Translations under genes and position numbers: made by a program
Notes under the pieces: model-generated
The model's input: the letters and a program-made list of their open reading frames with translations, nothing else
Databases searched by the model: none
Told to the model about the DNA's origin: nothing
Origin: UBA6623 sp965226435
GTDB taxonomy: Bacteria > Acidobacteriota > Terriglobia > Bryobacterales > UBA6623
Assembly: GCA_965226435.1 (NCBI GenBank)
Contig: CBDDCY010000011.1
Coordinates: 620,001-684,000 of the forward strand
Length of the DNA: 64,000 nucleotides
Direction: 5' to 3'
Part shown: piece by piece, positions 8,160 to 17,150 of the stretch
How positions within the stretch are numbered: position 1 is the first letter of the stretch
How the letters are laid out: the number at the start of each line of letters is the position of its first letter

Positions 8160-9240
8160 TCTCGCCGAGGGAGCCCAACAGCCGCTGACTCCATCCCAAG
8201 CGAGAGCCACAAGGGGAATCACCAGCCTGCTTCATCGATTTTGCGAAACGAAGCCAAGAATGAATCAAGTCACTATATATCAATAACTTGAAAGCAAAGA
8301 CACGGACAAAGAAATGGCGGATCTCGAATCTTCCGCGACTGCGGCAACATAGCCTGGGCCATGTCGCCGGTCCATGATACCAGCCCGGGCGTCAGCCCCT
8401 GGATCACCTGGCGGGGGTGCCGAACCGGTTCCAGCGAGTTTTTGCGAAACGAAGCCAAGAATGAATCAAACCAATCTATATCAACAACTTGCAAGATCGC
8501 CTTTCCACCTCACCCAACCTCGTCGCTACGATATCCGGCAGCCGTCGGGCATATCCCAAGTAGGCGCGAAACGGGACCGCCTAGCTGGCTTCATCGATTT
8601 TGCGAAACGAAGCCAATAGCGGTTTAAACTACTTCATATCAATAACTTGTAAGGAGAAATACGGTCACAAAGATGCGGATTCCGAATCGTCCCCGGCTGC
8701 CACAAGACAGTCTGGGCCATGTCGCGGGTTCATAGATGCCAACCAGGGGCGCCGGCCCTGGGATCACTCGGGCGGTGGTGCCGTGCCCGTGCCGCAAGTT
8801 TTACGAAACAAAGCCAATAATGGATCAAGACACGCTATATCAACAACTTGCGGACAAGGTCTGGGGTCGGAAAACGGCAAATCTCGGAAACATCGCGGCT
8901 TCCGCGCGACGAGCTAACCAATCTCACGGGCCCTTCAGTTGTGCAACCCGGCGATTGGTGAACACATTACGCCGGCCACATAGTGAACACTTTTTCCTTT
9001 CCCGCCGGTCTCGTAAGACTCGTCCGAGAACGAGTCGATCGCGATCTCACGAGCAGATGCGAAACGGGACCGCCGGGCCGGCTCGGTCCATTTTGCGAAA
9101 CGAAGCCAAAAACGGGTCAAGCCAAGCCATGGCAATATCTTAAGAAGGAAATGTCGGATGCCGGAAGTGCTTAGCTCGATAGCCGCCGCGGCACCGCCGC
9201 CGCAAGACGGCCTAGCCGCAGTCGCCGAGTCCATGAATAC
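8160..9240. repeat. Degenerate 359-bp higher-order tandem repeat array
   Basis: A core resembling TTTTGCGAAACGAAGCCAA, followed about 35 nt later by ATATCAA[C/T]AACTTG, occurs five times, starting near 8239, 8440, 8598, 8799 and 9091. Two flanking types alternate. Cores 1, 3 and 5 are preceded by a GGGA-CGCC..GCTTCAT-like sequence. Cores 2 and 4 are preceded by GGTCCATGA..CCAGCC..GGATCAC. Repeats of the same type lie 359 bp apart (8239 to 8598, 8440 to 8799); the last interval is 493 bp because of about 134 bp of inserted sequence. Confidence 0.7.
8935..9060. mobile_element. Insert inside the repeat array, possible IS remnant
   Basis: This is the extra sequence that lengthens the last 359-bp unit. 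It holds GGTGAACAC and AGTGAACAC spaced about 26 bp apart; similar TCTGTTCACCATC copies, also about 26 bp apart, lie at 8111-8150. Paired GTGAACA motifs of this kind are seen at ends of some IS elements, but no transposase piece remains. Borders are approximate. Confidence 0.3.
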
Positions 9241-9429
9241 CAGCCAGGGGGTCTCAGCCCAAGACCGGCTTAGCTCCCCACTTCCAAGTCCTCCGTGGAG
9301 AGAAGTGTAACCAATTCATTAACAACAAGATAACATCCATTATCTACAAAGGATTATGAGTGACATAATAGTCTCAAAGCGGTCTCGACCCGCGGCTTGA
9401 CAAGCAGATTGCATTTATTCCCAAAAAAG

Positions 9430-9448
9430 TATTATGATGTACGTAATA
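9430..9448 (+). promoter_or_regulatory. Possible operator of the higA-like gene
   Basis: An imperfect inverted repeat, TATTA-N9-TAATA, lies 35 nt before the start codon in an AT-rich stretch that stands out from the GC-rich surroundings. HigA-type antitoxins usually bind such palindromes and repress their own promoter. A TTGACA at 9397-9402 is nearby, but no well-spaced -10 box follows it. Confidence 0.35.
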
Positions 9449-9482
9449 GATCTGTCCGCGCTAACACTCAGCCAACTGCCCC

Positions 9483-9806
9483 ATGCCGATCGAATCCGAC
9501 CAGCGCACCGACGCCATTCATCCCGGCGAGGTCCTGCGGGATCAATTCATGAAGCCGATCGGCCTCAGCATCAACAAGCTGGCGCGTGACCTGGACGTCC
9601 CGCCCAACCGCATCCACGGCATCATCCACGGCAAGCGCTCGGTCACCGCCGACACGGCTTTGCGACTGGCGGCGTATTTCCACGTCTCGGCCGAATCCTG
9701 GCTCGGCCTACAGCTCGACTACGAGTTGCGGGTGGCCCGCCGGCTGCATGGCGACAACATCGCCCGAGCTGTCCGCATGCCTCCCGACCGCCGAGCTCCC
9801 GAATAG
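9483..9806 (+). CDS. HigA-family addiction-module antitoxin-like HTH protein (orphan)
   Basis: A 107-residue XRE-type protein with the HigA signature: IHPGEVLRDQF, NKLARDLDVPPNRIHGIIHG, then TADTALRLAAYFHVSAESWL. HigA proteins neutralise the RNase toxin HigB and repress the operon. The toxin gene normally stands directly upstream, and here no HigB-like frame exists in the preceding several hundred bases, which are repeats. It may be a solitary regulator or the remains of a lost module. Start ATG 9483. Confidence 0.87.
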   Translation: MPIESDQRTDAIHPGEVLRDQFMKPIGLSINKLARDLDVPPNRIHGIIHGKRSVTADTALRLAAYFHVSAESWLGLQLDYELRVARRLHGDNIARAVRMPPDRRAPE

Positions 9807-9868
9807 ACCGATGCGCTTGGTAGCGACAAACGCGCGTGTTTGTGCCGGCCCCGCTGCAAGACATCGGC

Positions 9869-11413
9869 TCAATGCCGAAAGTGCCGGATGCCGGTGAAGA
9901 CCATCGCCAGCCCCAGCCGATTAGCGGCGTCGATCACCTCTTGATCGCGCTTCGATCCGCCCGGCTGCACGATCGCCGTGACGCCGTGCTTGGCGATCTC
10001 CTCGACGCCGTCGGCGAAGGGGAAGAAGGCGTCGGAGCCGACCACGGTCCCCTCGAGCGGCAGGACGGCCTTCGACGCCCCGATGCGGGCTGCGTCCACG
10101 CGGCTCATCTGGCCCGCTCCAACGCCGACCGTCTGGCCGCCGCGCACATAGACGATGGCGTTCGACTTCACATGCTTGACGATCTTCCAGCCGAAAGCGA
10201 GCGCCTTCATCTCGTCGTCGGTCGGCGGACGCTCGGAGACGACTTGCAGCTGGTCCTCGACCCACGAAAGCCCGTCTTGGGACTGCGCCAGAAAGCCGCC
10301 CGAAATGCTCTTGATCGCCGGGCCGCCGGGCTCGGCCCCCACTTCGAGCAGCCGCAGGTTCTTCTTCTTGGTGAGAATATCGAGAGCCTCGGGGGCGTAA
10401 CCCGGCGCGGCGATCGCCTCGACAAACAGCTTCGAGACCGCCTCGGCCGCCTCGCCGTCTAACTCGCGGTTGAACGCCAGAACGGAACCGAAGGCCGACA
10501 CCGGGTCGCATTCGAGCGCCTTGCGAAAGGCCTCGGCCGGTGAAGCTTGCTCGGCGCAACCGCAGGGGTTGGTGTGTTTGATGACGGCGGCGGCCGGGTC
10601 GTCGAACTCTTGAATGAGCTGCCAGGCCGCGTCGAGATCCACCAGGTTGTTGAAAGAAAGCTCCTTGCCGTGAAGCTTGATGGCCGAGGCGATTCCACCT
10701 TTGCCCGAGGCGTAGAGCGCGGCGCTTTGGTGCGGGTTCTCGCCGTAGCGCAGCTCGGCCGTCTTGTGGATTCGGACGTCGAGTGTCGCCGGCAAAGCGT
10801 CAGCTGCCTTGGGTTCCGGCGCGCCCGAGGGATCAATGCTCCCGAGCTTCCGGCTGATCGCCCGGTCGTAGGCCGCCGTGAGCGCAAACGCTCGCTGGGC
10901 CAGATACCAATGCGTCTCGGGCGGTAAGCCCCCGTCCCCGGCATCGAGTTCGGTTGCAAGGCGTTCGTAGTCGTCCGGGTCGGTGACAATCGCCACATCG
11001 CGGAAGTTCTTGGCCGCCGCGCGGATCATCGTCGGCCCGCCGATGTCGATGTTCTCGATGATCTCGTCGAACGCAACACCCTCGCGCGCCGCCGTCTTCT
11101 CGAACGCGTAGAGGTTAACAACGACCATATCGATCGCGCTGATGCCGTGCTGCTCGATCGCGCTCATATGATCGGGGTTCGAGCGAATCGCCAAGATCCC
11201 GCCCGCCACTTTCGGGTGCAGCGTCTTGACCCGCCCGTCGAGCATCTCGGGAAAGCCGGTCAGCTCGGCGACATCACGCACGGCGAGCCCTGCCTCGCGC
11301 AACAGCCGAGCGGTCCCTCCGGTTGAAATCAACTCGATCCGATGCGCGGCGAGTTCTTGGGCGAAATCGACAAGACCGGTCTTGTCGGTAACACTGAGCA
11401 AGGCACGCTTCAT
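9869..11413 (-). CDS. purH: Bifunctional AICAR formyltransferase/IMP cyclohydrolase PurH
   Basis: Catalyses the last two steps of IMP synthesis. The N-terminal cyclohydrolase domain (ALLSVTDKTGLVDFA, ISTGGTARLL, TLHPKVAGGIL, NIDIGGPTMIRAAAKN) is followed by the transformylase domain (LRYGENPHQSAALY, KHTNPCGCA, SDAFFPFADGVEE, QPGGSKRDQEVI) and ends IRHFRH. Length 514 aa is normal. The ATG at 11413 is chosen because AAGGAG stands 9 nt upstream; a longer frame to 11518 has no such support. Confidence 0.98.
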   Translation of the reverse strand: MKRALLSVTDKTGLVDFAQELAAHRIELISTGGTARLLREAGLAVRDVAELTGFPEMLDGRVKTLHPKVAGGILAIRSNPDHMSAIEQHGISAIDMVVVNLYAFEKTAAREGVAFDEIIENIDIGGPTMIRAAAKNFRDVAIVTDPDDYERLATELDAGDGGLPPETHWYLAQRAFALTAAYDRAISRKLGSIDPSGAPEPKAADALPATLDVRIHKTAELRYGENPHQSAALYASGKGGIASAIKLHGKELSFNNLVDLDAAWQLIQEFDDPAAAVIKHTNPCGCAEQASPAEAFRKALECDPVSAFGSVLAFNRELDGEAAEAVSKLFVEAIAAPGYAPEALDILTKKKNLRLLEVGAEPGGPAIKSISGGFLAQSQDGLSWVEDQLQVVSERPPTDDEMKALAFGWKIVKHVKSNAIVYVRGGQTVGVGAGQMSRVDAARIGASKAVLPLEGTVVGSDAFFPFADGVEEIAKHGVTAIVQPGGSKRDQEVIDAANRLGLAMVFTGIRHFRH

Positions 11414-11685
11414 AGCCGGCAACTCCTTAGAAGGGAAGAAAGCAATTCTCCCATCCCCATCGGGTCGTTGGCAAATGAGCGCCCGCGGCGAGGCGCCGAC
11501 GGGACCGCGGCCAGACAAAAATACCGGCTGTTTTAGGGTGAATATCTCGTTGGGGATTGCATAAAGTGCATGTTAATCTGAAACTTACACGACCCGAAAC
11601 ACGTTTCACCGGTCGCTCACGGGTCAGGGCCGGACCCAACAGAGCGATCCCGACCGCGGCAACCATAGTCCCGGAACCTGTATCG

Positions 11686-12525
11686 ATGTCGAACACCAAC
11701 CTCGTCGCCGAAGACCTCGCGGCTCTTTTCGCCAAACAGGACTTCGGGGCGGACTTGACAAGGGCCGCCTTGCTGGTGGCGAGGCTCGAATACCCATCGC
11801 TCGATATCGAAGCGTCCTTACAGAAGTTGCAAGCCCTTGCCGAGACCGTCGCCCCAAAGTTCGAGGCCGATCGCTCACCCACCCACGTCGTTCAAACACT
11901 CAACCGCTTCCTATTCGATCAAGAGGGCTTCCAGGGCAACACGGAAGACTACTACGACCCGCGCAACAGCTTGCTCAATGATGTGATCGAGCGAAAGATG
12001 GGCATTCCCATCACGCTGTCGGTTGTTTACCTGGACATTGCGCGACGACTCAACCTGCCTTTCTTCGGCGTCGGGTTGCCGGGCCATTTCGTGGTGAAGT
12101 ACGACGACGGCGATGAGCTTTTCTTTGTCGACCCGTTTTACGGCGGTGAGATTCTCGACCGCCCCAGCTGCGTCGAGCGGGCGTTCTCGGTGTTGGGTAA
12201 GCCTGTTTCGGTCGACGACATCGACTTCGGCGCCGTCACCGAGCGAGCCGTCATCCAGCGCATGTTGGGGAACCTGCGGGGAATCTACACCAGCGGCGAG
12301 CAGTATCGCAAGGCCGCGCAGGTCCTCTATCTGCTCAGCGCCCTCGATCCCTCCGACACCGAGCTGCACAAACAGCGCGCGCTCATGCATTTCCAGATTC
12401 GCGACTTGTCTCGGGCTCGCCGTGACTTCGAGCAGTACCTGGCCCTCTCTCCCGAAGCTTCCGACATCGACGAAGTGAGGAAGTACGTCGCCGGCTTGCG
12501 GGCTCTACAGGCGATGATGAATTGA
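11686..12525 (+). CDS. SirB1-like transglutaminase-fold/TPR protein
   Basis: A 279-residue protein of the SirB1 family: an N-terminal segment, a transglutaminase-like core (YYDPRNSLLNDVIERKMGIP, GVGLPGHFVVKY, FFVDPFYGGEIL) and a C-terminal helical-repeat part that looks like TPRs (YRKAAQVLYLLSALDPSDTE). The family's biochemical role is unsettled; conserved H and D residues are present, but the usual catalytic Cys is not obvious. ATG 11686 is used because upstream codons look non-coding. It ends one base before wecB. Confidence 0.82.
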   Translation: MSNTNLVAEDLAALFAKQDFGADLTRAALLVARLEYPSLDIEASLQKLQALAETVAPKFEADRSPTHVVQTLNRFLFDQEGFQGNTEDYYDPRNSLLNDVIERKMGIPITLSVVYLDIARRLNLPFFGVGLPGHFVVKYDDGDELFFVDPFYGGEILDRPSCVERAFSVLGKPVSVDDIDFGAVTERAVIQRMLGNLRGIYTSGEQYRKAAQVLYLLSALDPSDTELHKQRALMHFQIRDLSRARRDFEQYLALSPEASDIDEVRKYVAGLRALQAMMN

Positions 12526-12526
12526 G

Positions 12527-13666
12527 ATGCCCCCCCTGCGTGTCCTGATCGCCTTCGGAACTCGTCCCGAAGCGATCAAGCTTGCCCCCTTGGTTCGTCT
12601 CCTCGTCGCGCAGCCGGAGCGGTTCGAGGTGCGCACATGCGTCAGCGCCCAACATCGTGATTTACTGCATCAAGTGTTAACTACGTTCGAGTTGACGCCG
12701 GACCACGATTTGGACCTTATGCAGCCCAGCCAGACGCTGCCCCAACTTACCGGGCGGGTGCTGAGCGGGATGACCGACATCCTCACGCGAGAACGCCCCG
12801 ATATCGTCCTCGTCCAAGGCGACACGACGACGGCGTTTGCCGCCGGGTTGGCGGCCTTCTATCAGGCGATCCCGATCGGTCACGTCGAGGCCGGCCTGCG
12901 CACCGGCCGCCGGCGCAGCCCTTTCCCCGAGGAAATGAACCGTCGCCTGACCGGCTGCCTGGCGGACCTGCACTTCGCTCCCACTCAGCGCGCCGCCGGC
13001 AGTCTCGCCGCGGAAGGCGTGCCGGCGGAGTCGATCTTCGTTACCGGCAACACCGGCGTGGACGCACTACTATGGACCCGCGATGCGATCGAAAGCGGCC
13101 GCGCGGCCGTTCCCGAATGGAGCTTCCTCGAATCGGGCCGCCGCCTGATTCTCGTCACGGCCCACCGCCGCGAAAGCTTCGGCCCGGGATTGGAGCGCAT
13201 CTGCAAGGCGCTGATCGAGTTGGCGTCTCGCGACGACGTGCGGCTCGTCTACCCGGTCCACCCAAACCCCGCCGTGGGCGACCCGGTTCGGCGGCTGCTC
13301 GGCGAGACGCCCGGCATCACCCTTGTCGACCCGCTCGGGTACGTGGAGTTGATCGACTTGATGCGGCGGGTGAGCTTCATCCTGACCGATTCAGGCGGCA
13401 TCCAAGAGGAAGCCCCATCGCTGGGCAAACCCGTACTGGTGCTGCGCGACAACACCGAACGCCCCGAAGCCGTCGAGGCCGGCACCGCCATTCTCACCGG
13501 CACCGACTCCGCCAAGATTGTCCGCGAATCGTCGCGCCTGCTCGACGACGCGGCACATTACGAGCGGATGGCCCGCCGCCACAGCCCCTTCGGCGACGGC
13601 CTCGCCAGTCAACGAATTGCCGACGTGCTGCTGCGCCGCGACCCGCGCTCCCTCAATCCGGCATAA
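12527..13666 (+). CDS. wecB: UDP-N-acetylglucosamine 2-epimerase (non-hydrolysing)
   Basis: Interconverts UDP-GlcNAc and UDP-ManNAc for surface polysaccharide. The 379-residue protein shows the family blocks GTRPEAIKLAPL, VQGDTTTAFA, HVEAGLRTG, VTGNTGVDAL, VTAHRRESFG and TDSGGIQEEAPSLGKPVL, ending in the ERPEAVEAGT nucleotide-binding loop. It starts one base after the SirB1-like gene and is followed 15 nt later by queF, so the three probably share a transcript. Confidence 0.96.
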   Translation: MPPLRVLIAFGTRPEAIKLAPLVRLLVAQPERFEVRTCVSAQHRDLLHQVLTTFELTPDHDLDLMQPSQTLPQLTGRVLSGMTDILTRERPDIVLVQGDTTTAFAAGLAAFYQAIPIGHVEAGLRTGRRRSPFPEEMNRRLTGCLADLHFAPTQRAAGSLAAEGVPAESIFVTGNTGVDALLWTRDAIESGRAAVPEWSFLESGRRLILVTAHRRESFGPGLERICKALIELASRDDVRLVYPVHPNPAVGDPVRRLLGETPGITLVDPLGYVELIDLMRRVSFILTDSGGIQEEAPSLGKPVLVLRDNTERPEAVEAGTAILTGTDSAKIVRESSRLLDDAAHYERMARRHSPFGDGLASQRIADVLLRRDPRSLNPA

Positions 13667-13681
13667 TCAGAATCGAACGCC

Positions 13682-14068
13682 GTGCTCGAATACACCGAAG
13701 AACACGCCCAAGCCGGTCTCGACGCCGAGCTTCCCTCCATCGAAACCTGGCCGAATCAATTCAAGGGCTATCGCATCACGATCGAGATTCCAGAGTTCAC
13801 CTCGGTTTGCCCCAAGACCGGCCTGCCCGATTTCGGCAAGTTAACGCTCAGCTACCAGCCCGACCGGCTTTGCTTGGAATTGAAGTCGTTCAAGTACTAC
13901 CTTTTGGCCTACCGCGATTTAGGCATCTTCTACGAAAACGTCGTGAATCGCATGTTGGCCGACATCGTCGGAACGATCGACCCGGTCGAGGCGGAAATCG
14001 TCGGCGAGTTCACACCGCGGGGCGGTCTGCGCTCGACCGTGACGGCGACCCACCGGCGCGCGACGTAG
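13682..14068 (+). CDS. queF: NADPH-dependent 7-cyano-7-deazaguanine reductase QueF (short type)
   Basis: Reduces preQ0 to preQ1 in queuosine synthesis. At 128 aa it belongs to the short, single-domain class. The catalytic Cys is in EFTSVCPKTGLPDFG, and ELKSFKYYLLAYR and FYENVVNRML are the QueF signature and substrate-binding parts. The start is a GTG 15 nt after the wecB stop. No other queuosine genes are adjacent. Confidence 0.96.
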   Translation: MLEYTEEHAQAGLDAELPSIETWPNQFKGYRITIEIPEFTSVCPKTGLPDFGKLTLSYQPDRLCLELKSFKYYLLAYRDLGIFYENVVNRMLADIVGTIDPVEAEIVGEFTPRGGLRSTVTATHRRAT

Positions 14069-14162
14069 GCGAGGGGCCTCGGCGGAAGCCGGTCGGCCGC
14101 AAGCTCGGCGACTGAGTGTTTCGACGCTCATTCGCAGCCTCCCACGGTCGAGATTCGGCATG

Positions 14163-15140
14163 TTACACCTTCACGCCGCAGGTCTCCAGTAATGCCCGTT
14201 GCACAGCCAAATCGTGTTCCGGCGTAAAGTACTCGACTTCGCGGCGTTCGCGAATCGCGCCGGCGAGATCATCCAGGTCGGGAACCAAACGGATCGAGGG
14301 ACCGATCGGCACCTGATGCACTCCAGGTGAAAACCCGCCGTGGGGCGCGGTCAACGCGAGTTGAACTTTCGGCTGATCCGGGTCGTCGATGCGAATCGAT
14401 CCGGCGTCACCGAAGATGTGGAAAGAGCGCCGGCCGTCGCGCGTGTTACTTCGGATCAGCGCGACCGCCTCGTCAAATTCGTACGTGGCCTGCACATCGT
14501 CCTCTAGCTCGTCATTCACCGGGTCGCTATGGCGTAATACCGGGCTCACACCGCGCGGCTCCCCCATCAACCAAATCAGCACATCGAGCATGTGGCAGCA
14601 GATTTCGAAGAATTGCCCGCCGGGGTAACGGTCCAATCTACGTCGCCCGGCCGGGCTGAGCATATCGTTCATCTGACAGACAATCGAGCGAATCGGCCCC
14701 AGCCAACCTTCCTGAATCGCTCGGTGGGCAAGCCGGAAGGCGGGGTTGTGGCGGTAGACGTAACCCATCTGCACAAGTAGATGTCGGCGTTCGGCTTCGT
14801 CGAATATCTTGCCCAGCAACGCGTAGTCGATGCCGGGCGGTTTGTCGATCTTGAGATGTTTGCCGGCCTCGATCGTTCGTAAAGAATAAGGCAGCGATTC
14901 GAGCGGGTCGGTTTCGATGCAAATCATTTGAACTCGGCTGTCGGAGAGCAGCGCATCAACAGAAGTCCAGGAAACTCCGTTCCAACGCGTGTTCGCGCGG
15001 GCCGTGCCCAACAGGGCCGAGTCCGGCTCCGCCACCCCGATCAGCTCCCAGTTTTTCGAGGCGCCGATGGCCTCCATGTGGCCGAGGGCGTGTGAATGCG
15101 TTGTCCCGATGATGGCGGCGCCGAGCGGTGGTTGGCTCAT
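14163..15140 (-). CDS. Gfo/Idh/MocA-family oxidoreductase
   Basis: A 325-residue NAD(P)-dependent sugar/cyclitol dehydrogenase-like protein. The Rossmann N-terminus reads AAIIGTTHSHALGHM, a variant of the usual GxGxxG in which HSH follows the turn. The family's EKP motif appears as KHLKIDKPPG. MGYVYRHNPAF and a middle GGQFFEICCHMLDVLIWLMG match the C-terminal substrate domain. The substrate is unknown. It is convergent with queF and has no partner genes. Confidence 0.88.
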   Translation of the reverse strand: MSQPPLGAAIIGTTHSHALGHMEAIGASKNWELIGVAEPDSALLGTARANTRWNGVSWTSVDALLSDSRVQMICIETDPLESLPYSLRTIEAGKHLKIDKPPGIDYALLGKIFDEAERRHLLVQMGYVYRHNPAFRLAHRAIQEGWLGPIRSIVCQMNDMLSPAGRRRLDRYPGGQFFEICCHMLDVLIWLMGEPRGVSPVLRHSDPVNDELEDDVQATYEFDEAVALIRSNTRDGRRSFHIFGDAGSIRIDDPDQPKVQLALTAPHGGFSPGVHQVPIGPSIRLVPDLDDLAGAIRERREVEYFTPEHDLAVQRALLETCGVKV

Positions 15141-15192
15141 GGACCCATTGTAGATGCGCTGATTTCATGCAAGGTATATGTCGAGAGTGGAA

Positions 15193-15221
15193 TTGACTGT
15201 AAGGCGAACTCTGTATACAAA
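15193..15221 (+). promoter_or_regulatory. Possible sigma-70-type promoter
   Basis: TTGACT (15193-15198) and TACAAA (15216-15221) are separated by 17 nt, upstream of the IS-interrupted gene that starts at 15304. The overlapping TATACA (15214-15219) would give a 15-nt spacer. Based on consensus match only. Confidence 0.3.
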
Positions 15222-15733
15222 AGAGTTCGGTACGAAAGTACCAGAATGCCTCGGGCTGTGAGGTTTCATCTAAGGCGCTTGGCCAACAATCTCACTACTT
15301 CCGATGCAGTCCAATAAACTACTCGAATTGATTCTCCGGGACCCGGCACACGCTTTCAAGGAAATCGGATTGCTGTTGTTTCCCATCACGGTCGATCTTT
15401 TTGGTGACCGAGAGCCCGCTTCCCGGGTTGACATTTTGGCGATCAACCAGGAAGGGCAAGGGGTTGTCGTGGTCGTGGCGGGAGCCGAGGAGGGCGACAC
15501 CGGCCAAATGACGTTGAGCCGGGCCGTCGCGGGCGCCCGCCGCGTGGCGGGGTGGTCATCGGAGGACTTATTCCGGCTATTAAACGCCGCCGAGGCTGAA
15601 AAACTGGGCCTGTTCCTCGAAGTCGACGTCGACGATATGTTGAAGGGCGATGATAATGTCCCCTTGAGAGGGCGATAGAAATGTCCCCTAATCTAAGGCT
15701 CCGAAGGAGGAGCCTAGATTGGAGAGGACATGG

Positions 15734-16999
15734 ATGAACGACAAGGAATTGAGACGGGGCGAGGTACTGGGCCGGGTGAAGCGAGGCGAGTTGAAGCTGA
15801 GCGAGGCGGCGCGGATACTCGATATCAGTTATCGCCAGACCAAGCGGATCTGGAGGCGCTACAGCGCGGGAGGGACAAAAGCATTGAAGCACGGCAACGT
15901 GGGCCGGGTATCGAACCGCGCCAAGCCGGCGGAAGTTCGCAAGCGAGTGCTGCAACTGGTGCGCGAACACTACTCCGGCGAGCCGCACGAGCGCTTCGGG
16001 CCGACGCTGGCGGCCGAGCATTTGTGGACAGACCACGATCTGAAACTATCGGTGCGAACACTGCGGCTCTGGATGCTCGCCGAGGGCCTGTGGAGCCGCC
16101 GCCGCAAGCGCCGGCCGCATCGCTCGCGGCGGCGGCGTAAAGCGCACTTGGGCGAGCTGATCCAGGTCGACGGTTCGCACCACGAGTGGCTCGAAGCGCG
16201 CGGGCGGAAAGGTTGCCTGATGAACTTCGTCGACGATGCGACCGGTCTGGCGCTGTGCCGTTTCTCGAGCGAGGAAACGACTTGGGCGGCGGCCGATCTG
16301 CTCGAAGCCTGGGTGCGTCAATACGGCGTTCCGAAGGCGTTGTATTGCGACTGGAAGAACGTCTACAAGCGCCGGCCAACGTCGCGTGAAGCGCTGGAAG
16401 GCATCGAGCCCGAGACGCAGTTCGGACGCATGTGCGCCAAGCTCGGCATTGGTATCATCGCCGCTTCGTCACCGCAAGCGAAGGGCCGCGTGGAGCGCCA
16501 TCACGGCACCCATCAAGACCGCCTGATCAAGAAGATGCGGCTCAAAGGCATTGCCGATTACGAGGCGGCGAACCGCTATCTCGACGAGCAGTATCTGCCA
16601 GAGCACAACGCCAAGTTCGCCTCTGAGCCGTCAGCGGGAGCGGACTTTCATCGGCGCTTATCGAAGCGTTTGGACTTGAAGTGGGTGTTTTGCTTGGAGG
16701 GAGAGCGGGTGGTGTCCAACGACCTGGTGGTACGTTTCGAGAACCGTTTTCCGCAGTTGAAACCGCAGCGCAATCAGGCTCTGGGCGCAGGCGCGAGAGT
16801 AACCGTGCAGCAAGCGCGCGAGGGCGAGTTGCGGGTGGTGTTCGAGGGGAAAACGGTGGCGTTCGACGAGATCGCCAAGCCGCTCCCCAAGGTGCGGCCG
16901 GAGCCGAAACCGCGCCTGGCGCCGCAGCCGCGCACACCGCCGGCGAATCACCCTTGGCGCGCGCCGTTGAAGCCGAAAAAACGGGCGGCGACCGCGTGA
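15734..16999 (+). CDS. ISNCY/IS1202-like DDE transposase (copy 2)
   Basis: A 421-residue transposase. The N-terminal HTH (about residues 15-50) is followed by a long basic linker (RRRKRRPHRSRRRRKAH) and an rve-type DDE core: Asp in QVDGSHHEW, Asp in LYCDWKNVY and Glu in GRVERHHGTHQDR. A proline-rich basic tail ends the protein. ATG 15734 is preferred over TTG 15719 because GGAGAGG sits at ribosome-binding distance from it. It is intact and identical in protein sequence to copy 3, so it is probably active or recently so. Confidence 0.93.
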   Translation: MNDKELRRGEVLGRVKRGELKLSEAARILDISYRQTKRIWRRYSAGGTKALKHGNVGRVSNRAKPAEVRKRVLQLVREHYSGEPHERFGPTLAAEHLWTDHDLKLSVRTLRLWMLAEGLWSRRRKRRPHRSRRRRKAHLGELIQVDGSHHEWLEARGRKGCLMNFVDDATGLALCRFSSEETTWAAADLLEAWVRQYGVPKALYCDWKNVYKRRPTSREALEGIEPETQFGRMCAKLGIGIIAASSPQAKGRVERHHGTHQDRLIKKMRLKGIADYEAANRYLDEQYLPEHNAKFASEPSAGADFHRRLSKRLDLKWVFCLEGERVVSNDLVVRFENRFPQLKPQRNQALGAGARVTVQQAREGELRVVFEGKTVAFDEIAKPLPKVRPEPKPRLAPQPRTPPANHPWRAPLKPKKRAATA

Positions 17000-17150
17000 A
17001 GAGGGCTGTGGAAATGACGGGGCCGTGGAAAACGAGGAAAACCCTCGGCAGCCGACGAGGAGCTTCGAACCTCATCGCTCGGGTTTCCCACGTTTCCCCC
17101 AGCCCCTTGGAAATCGCTGTGCGATTCCCACATTCCCACAAGCCCCTACG
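17000..17150 (+). repeat. Conserved 3' tail of the IS (copy 2)
   Basis: Directly after the transposase stop comes a segment rich in complementary pieces: GGAAAACGAGGAAAACC can pair with GTTTCCCACGTTTCCCCC, and GGAAATCGC-TGT-GCGATTCC forms a hairpin. The same tail, diverged, follows the unrelated transposase at 34914-36158. It is non-coding on inspection. Confidence 0.7.

Larger units (their letters stand above)
7584..9482. other. 1.9-kb gene-free repeat region
   Basis: I find no convincing coding sequence here. It contains, in order, a half copy of the MITE-like element (7717-7768), a duplicated 164-bp hairpin unit (7801-8128), tandem TGTTCACC-containing motifs (about 8111-8150), a degenerate 359-bp higher-order repeat array (8160-9240) with an insert, and an AT-rich upstream region of the higA-like gene (9290-9482). 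Short open frames in the array change reading frame from repeat to repeat and use no steady start, so they look accidental. Confidence 0.7.

Noticed and set aside
8239..9110. CRISPR array
   Set aside because: The repeated cores are diverged, spaced 158-292 bp apart and no cas gene is present.
8736..9143. A 135-codon open frame across the repeat array
   Set aside because: The repeats are read in different frames from unit to unit, there is no ribosome-binding site, and the composition is Arg/Ser-rich with no motif.
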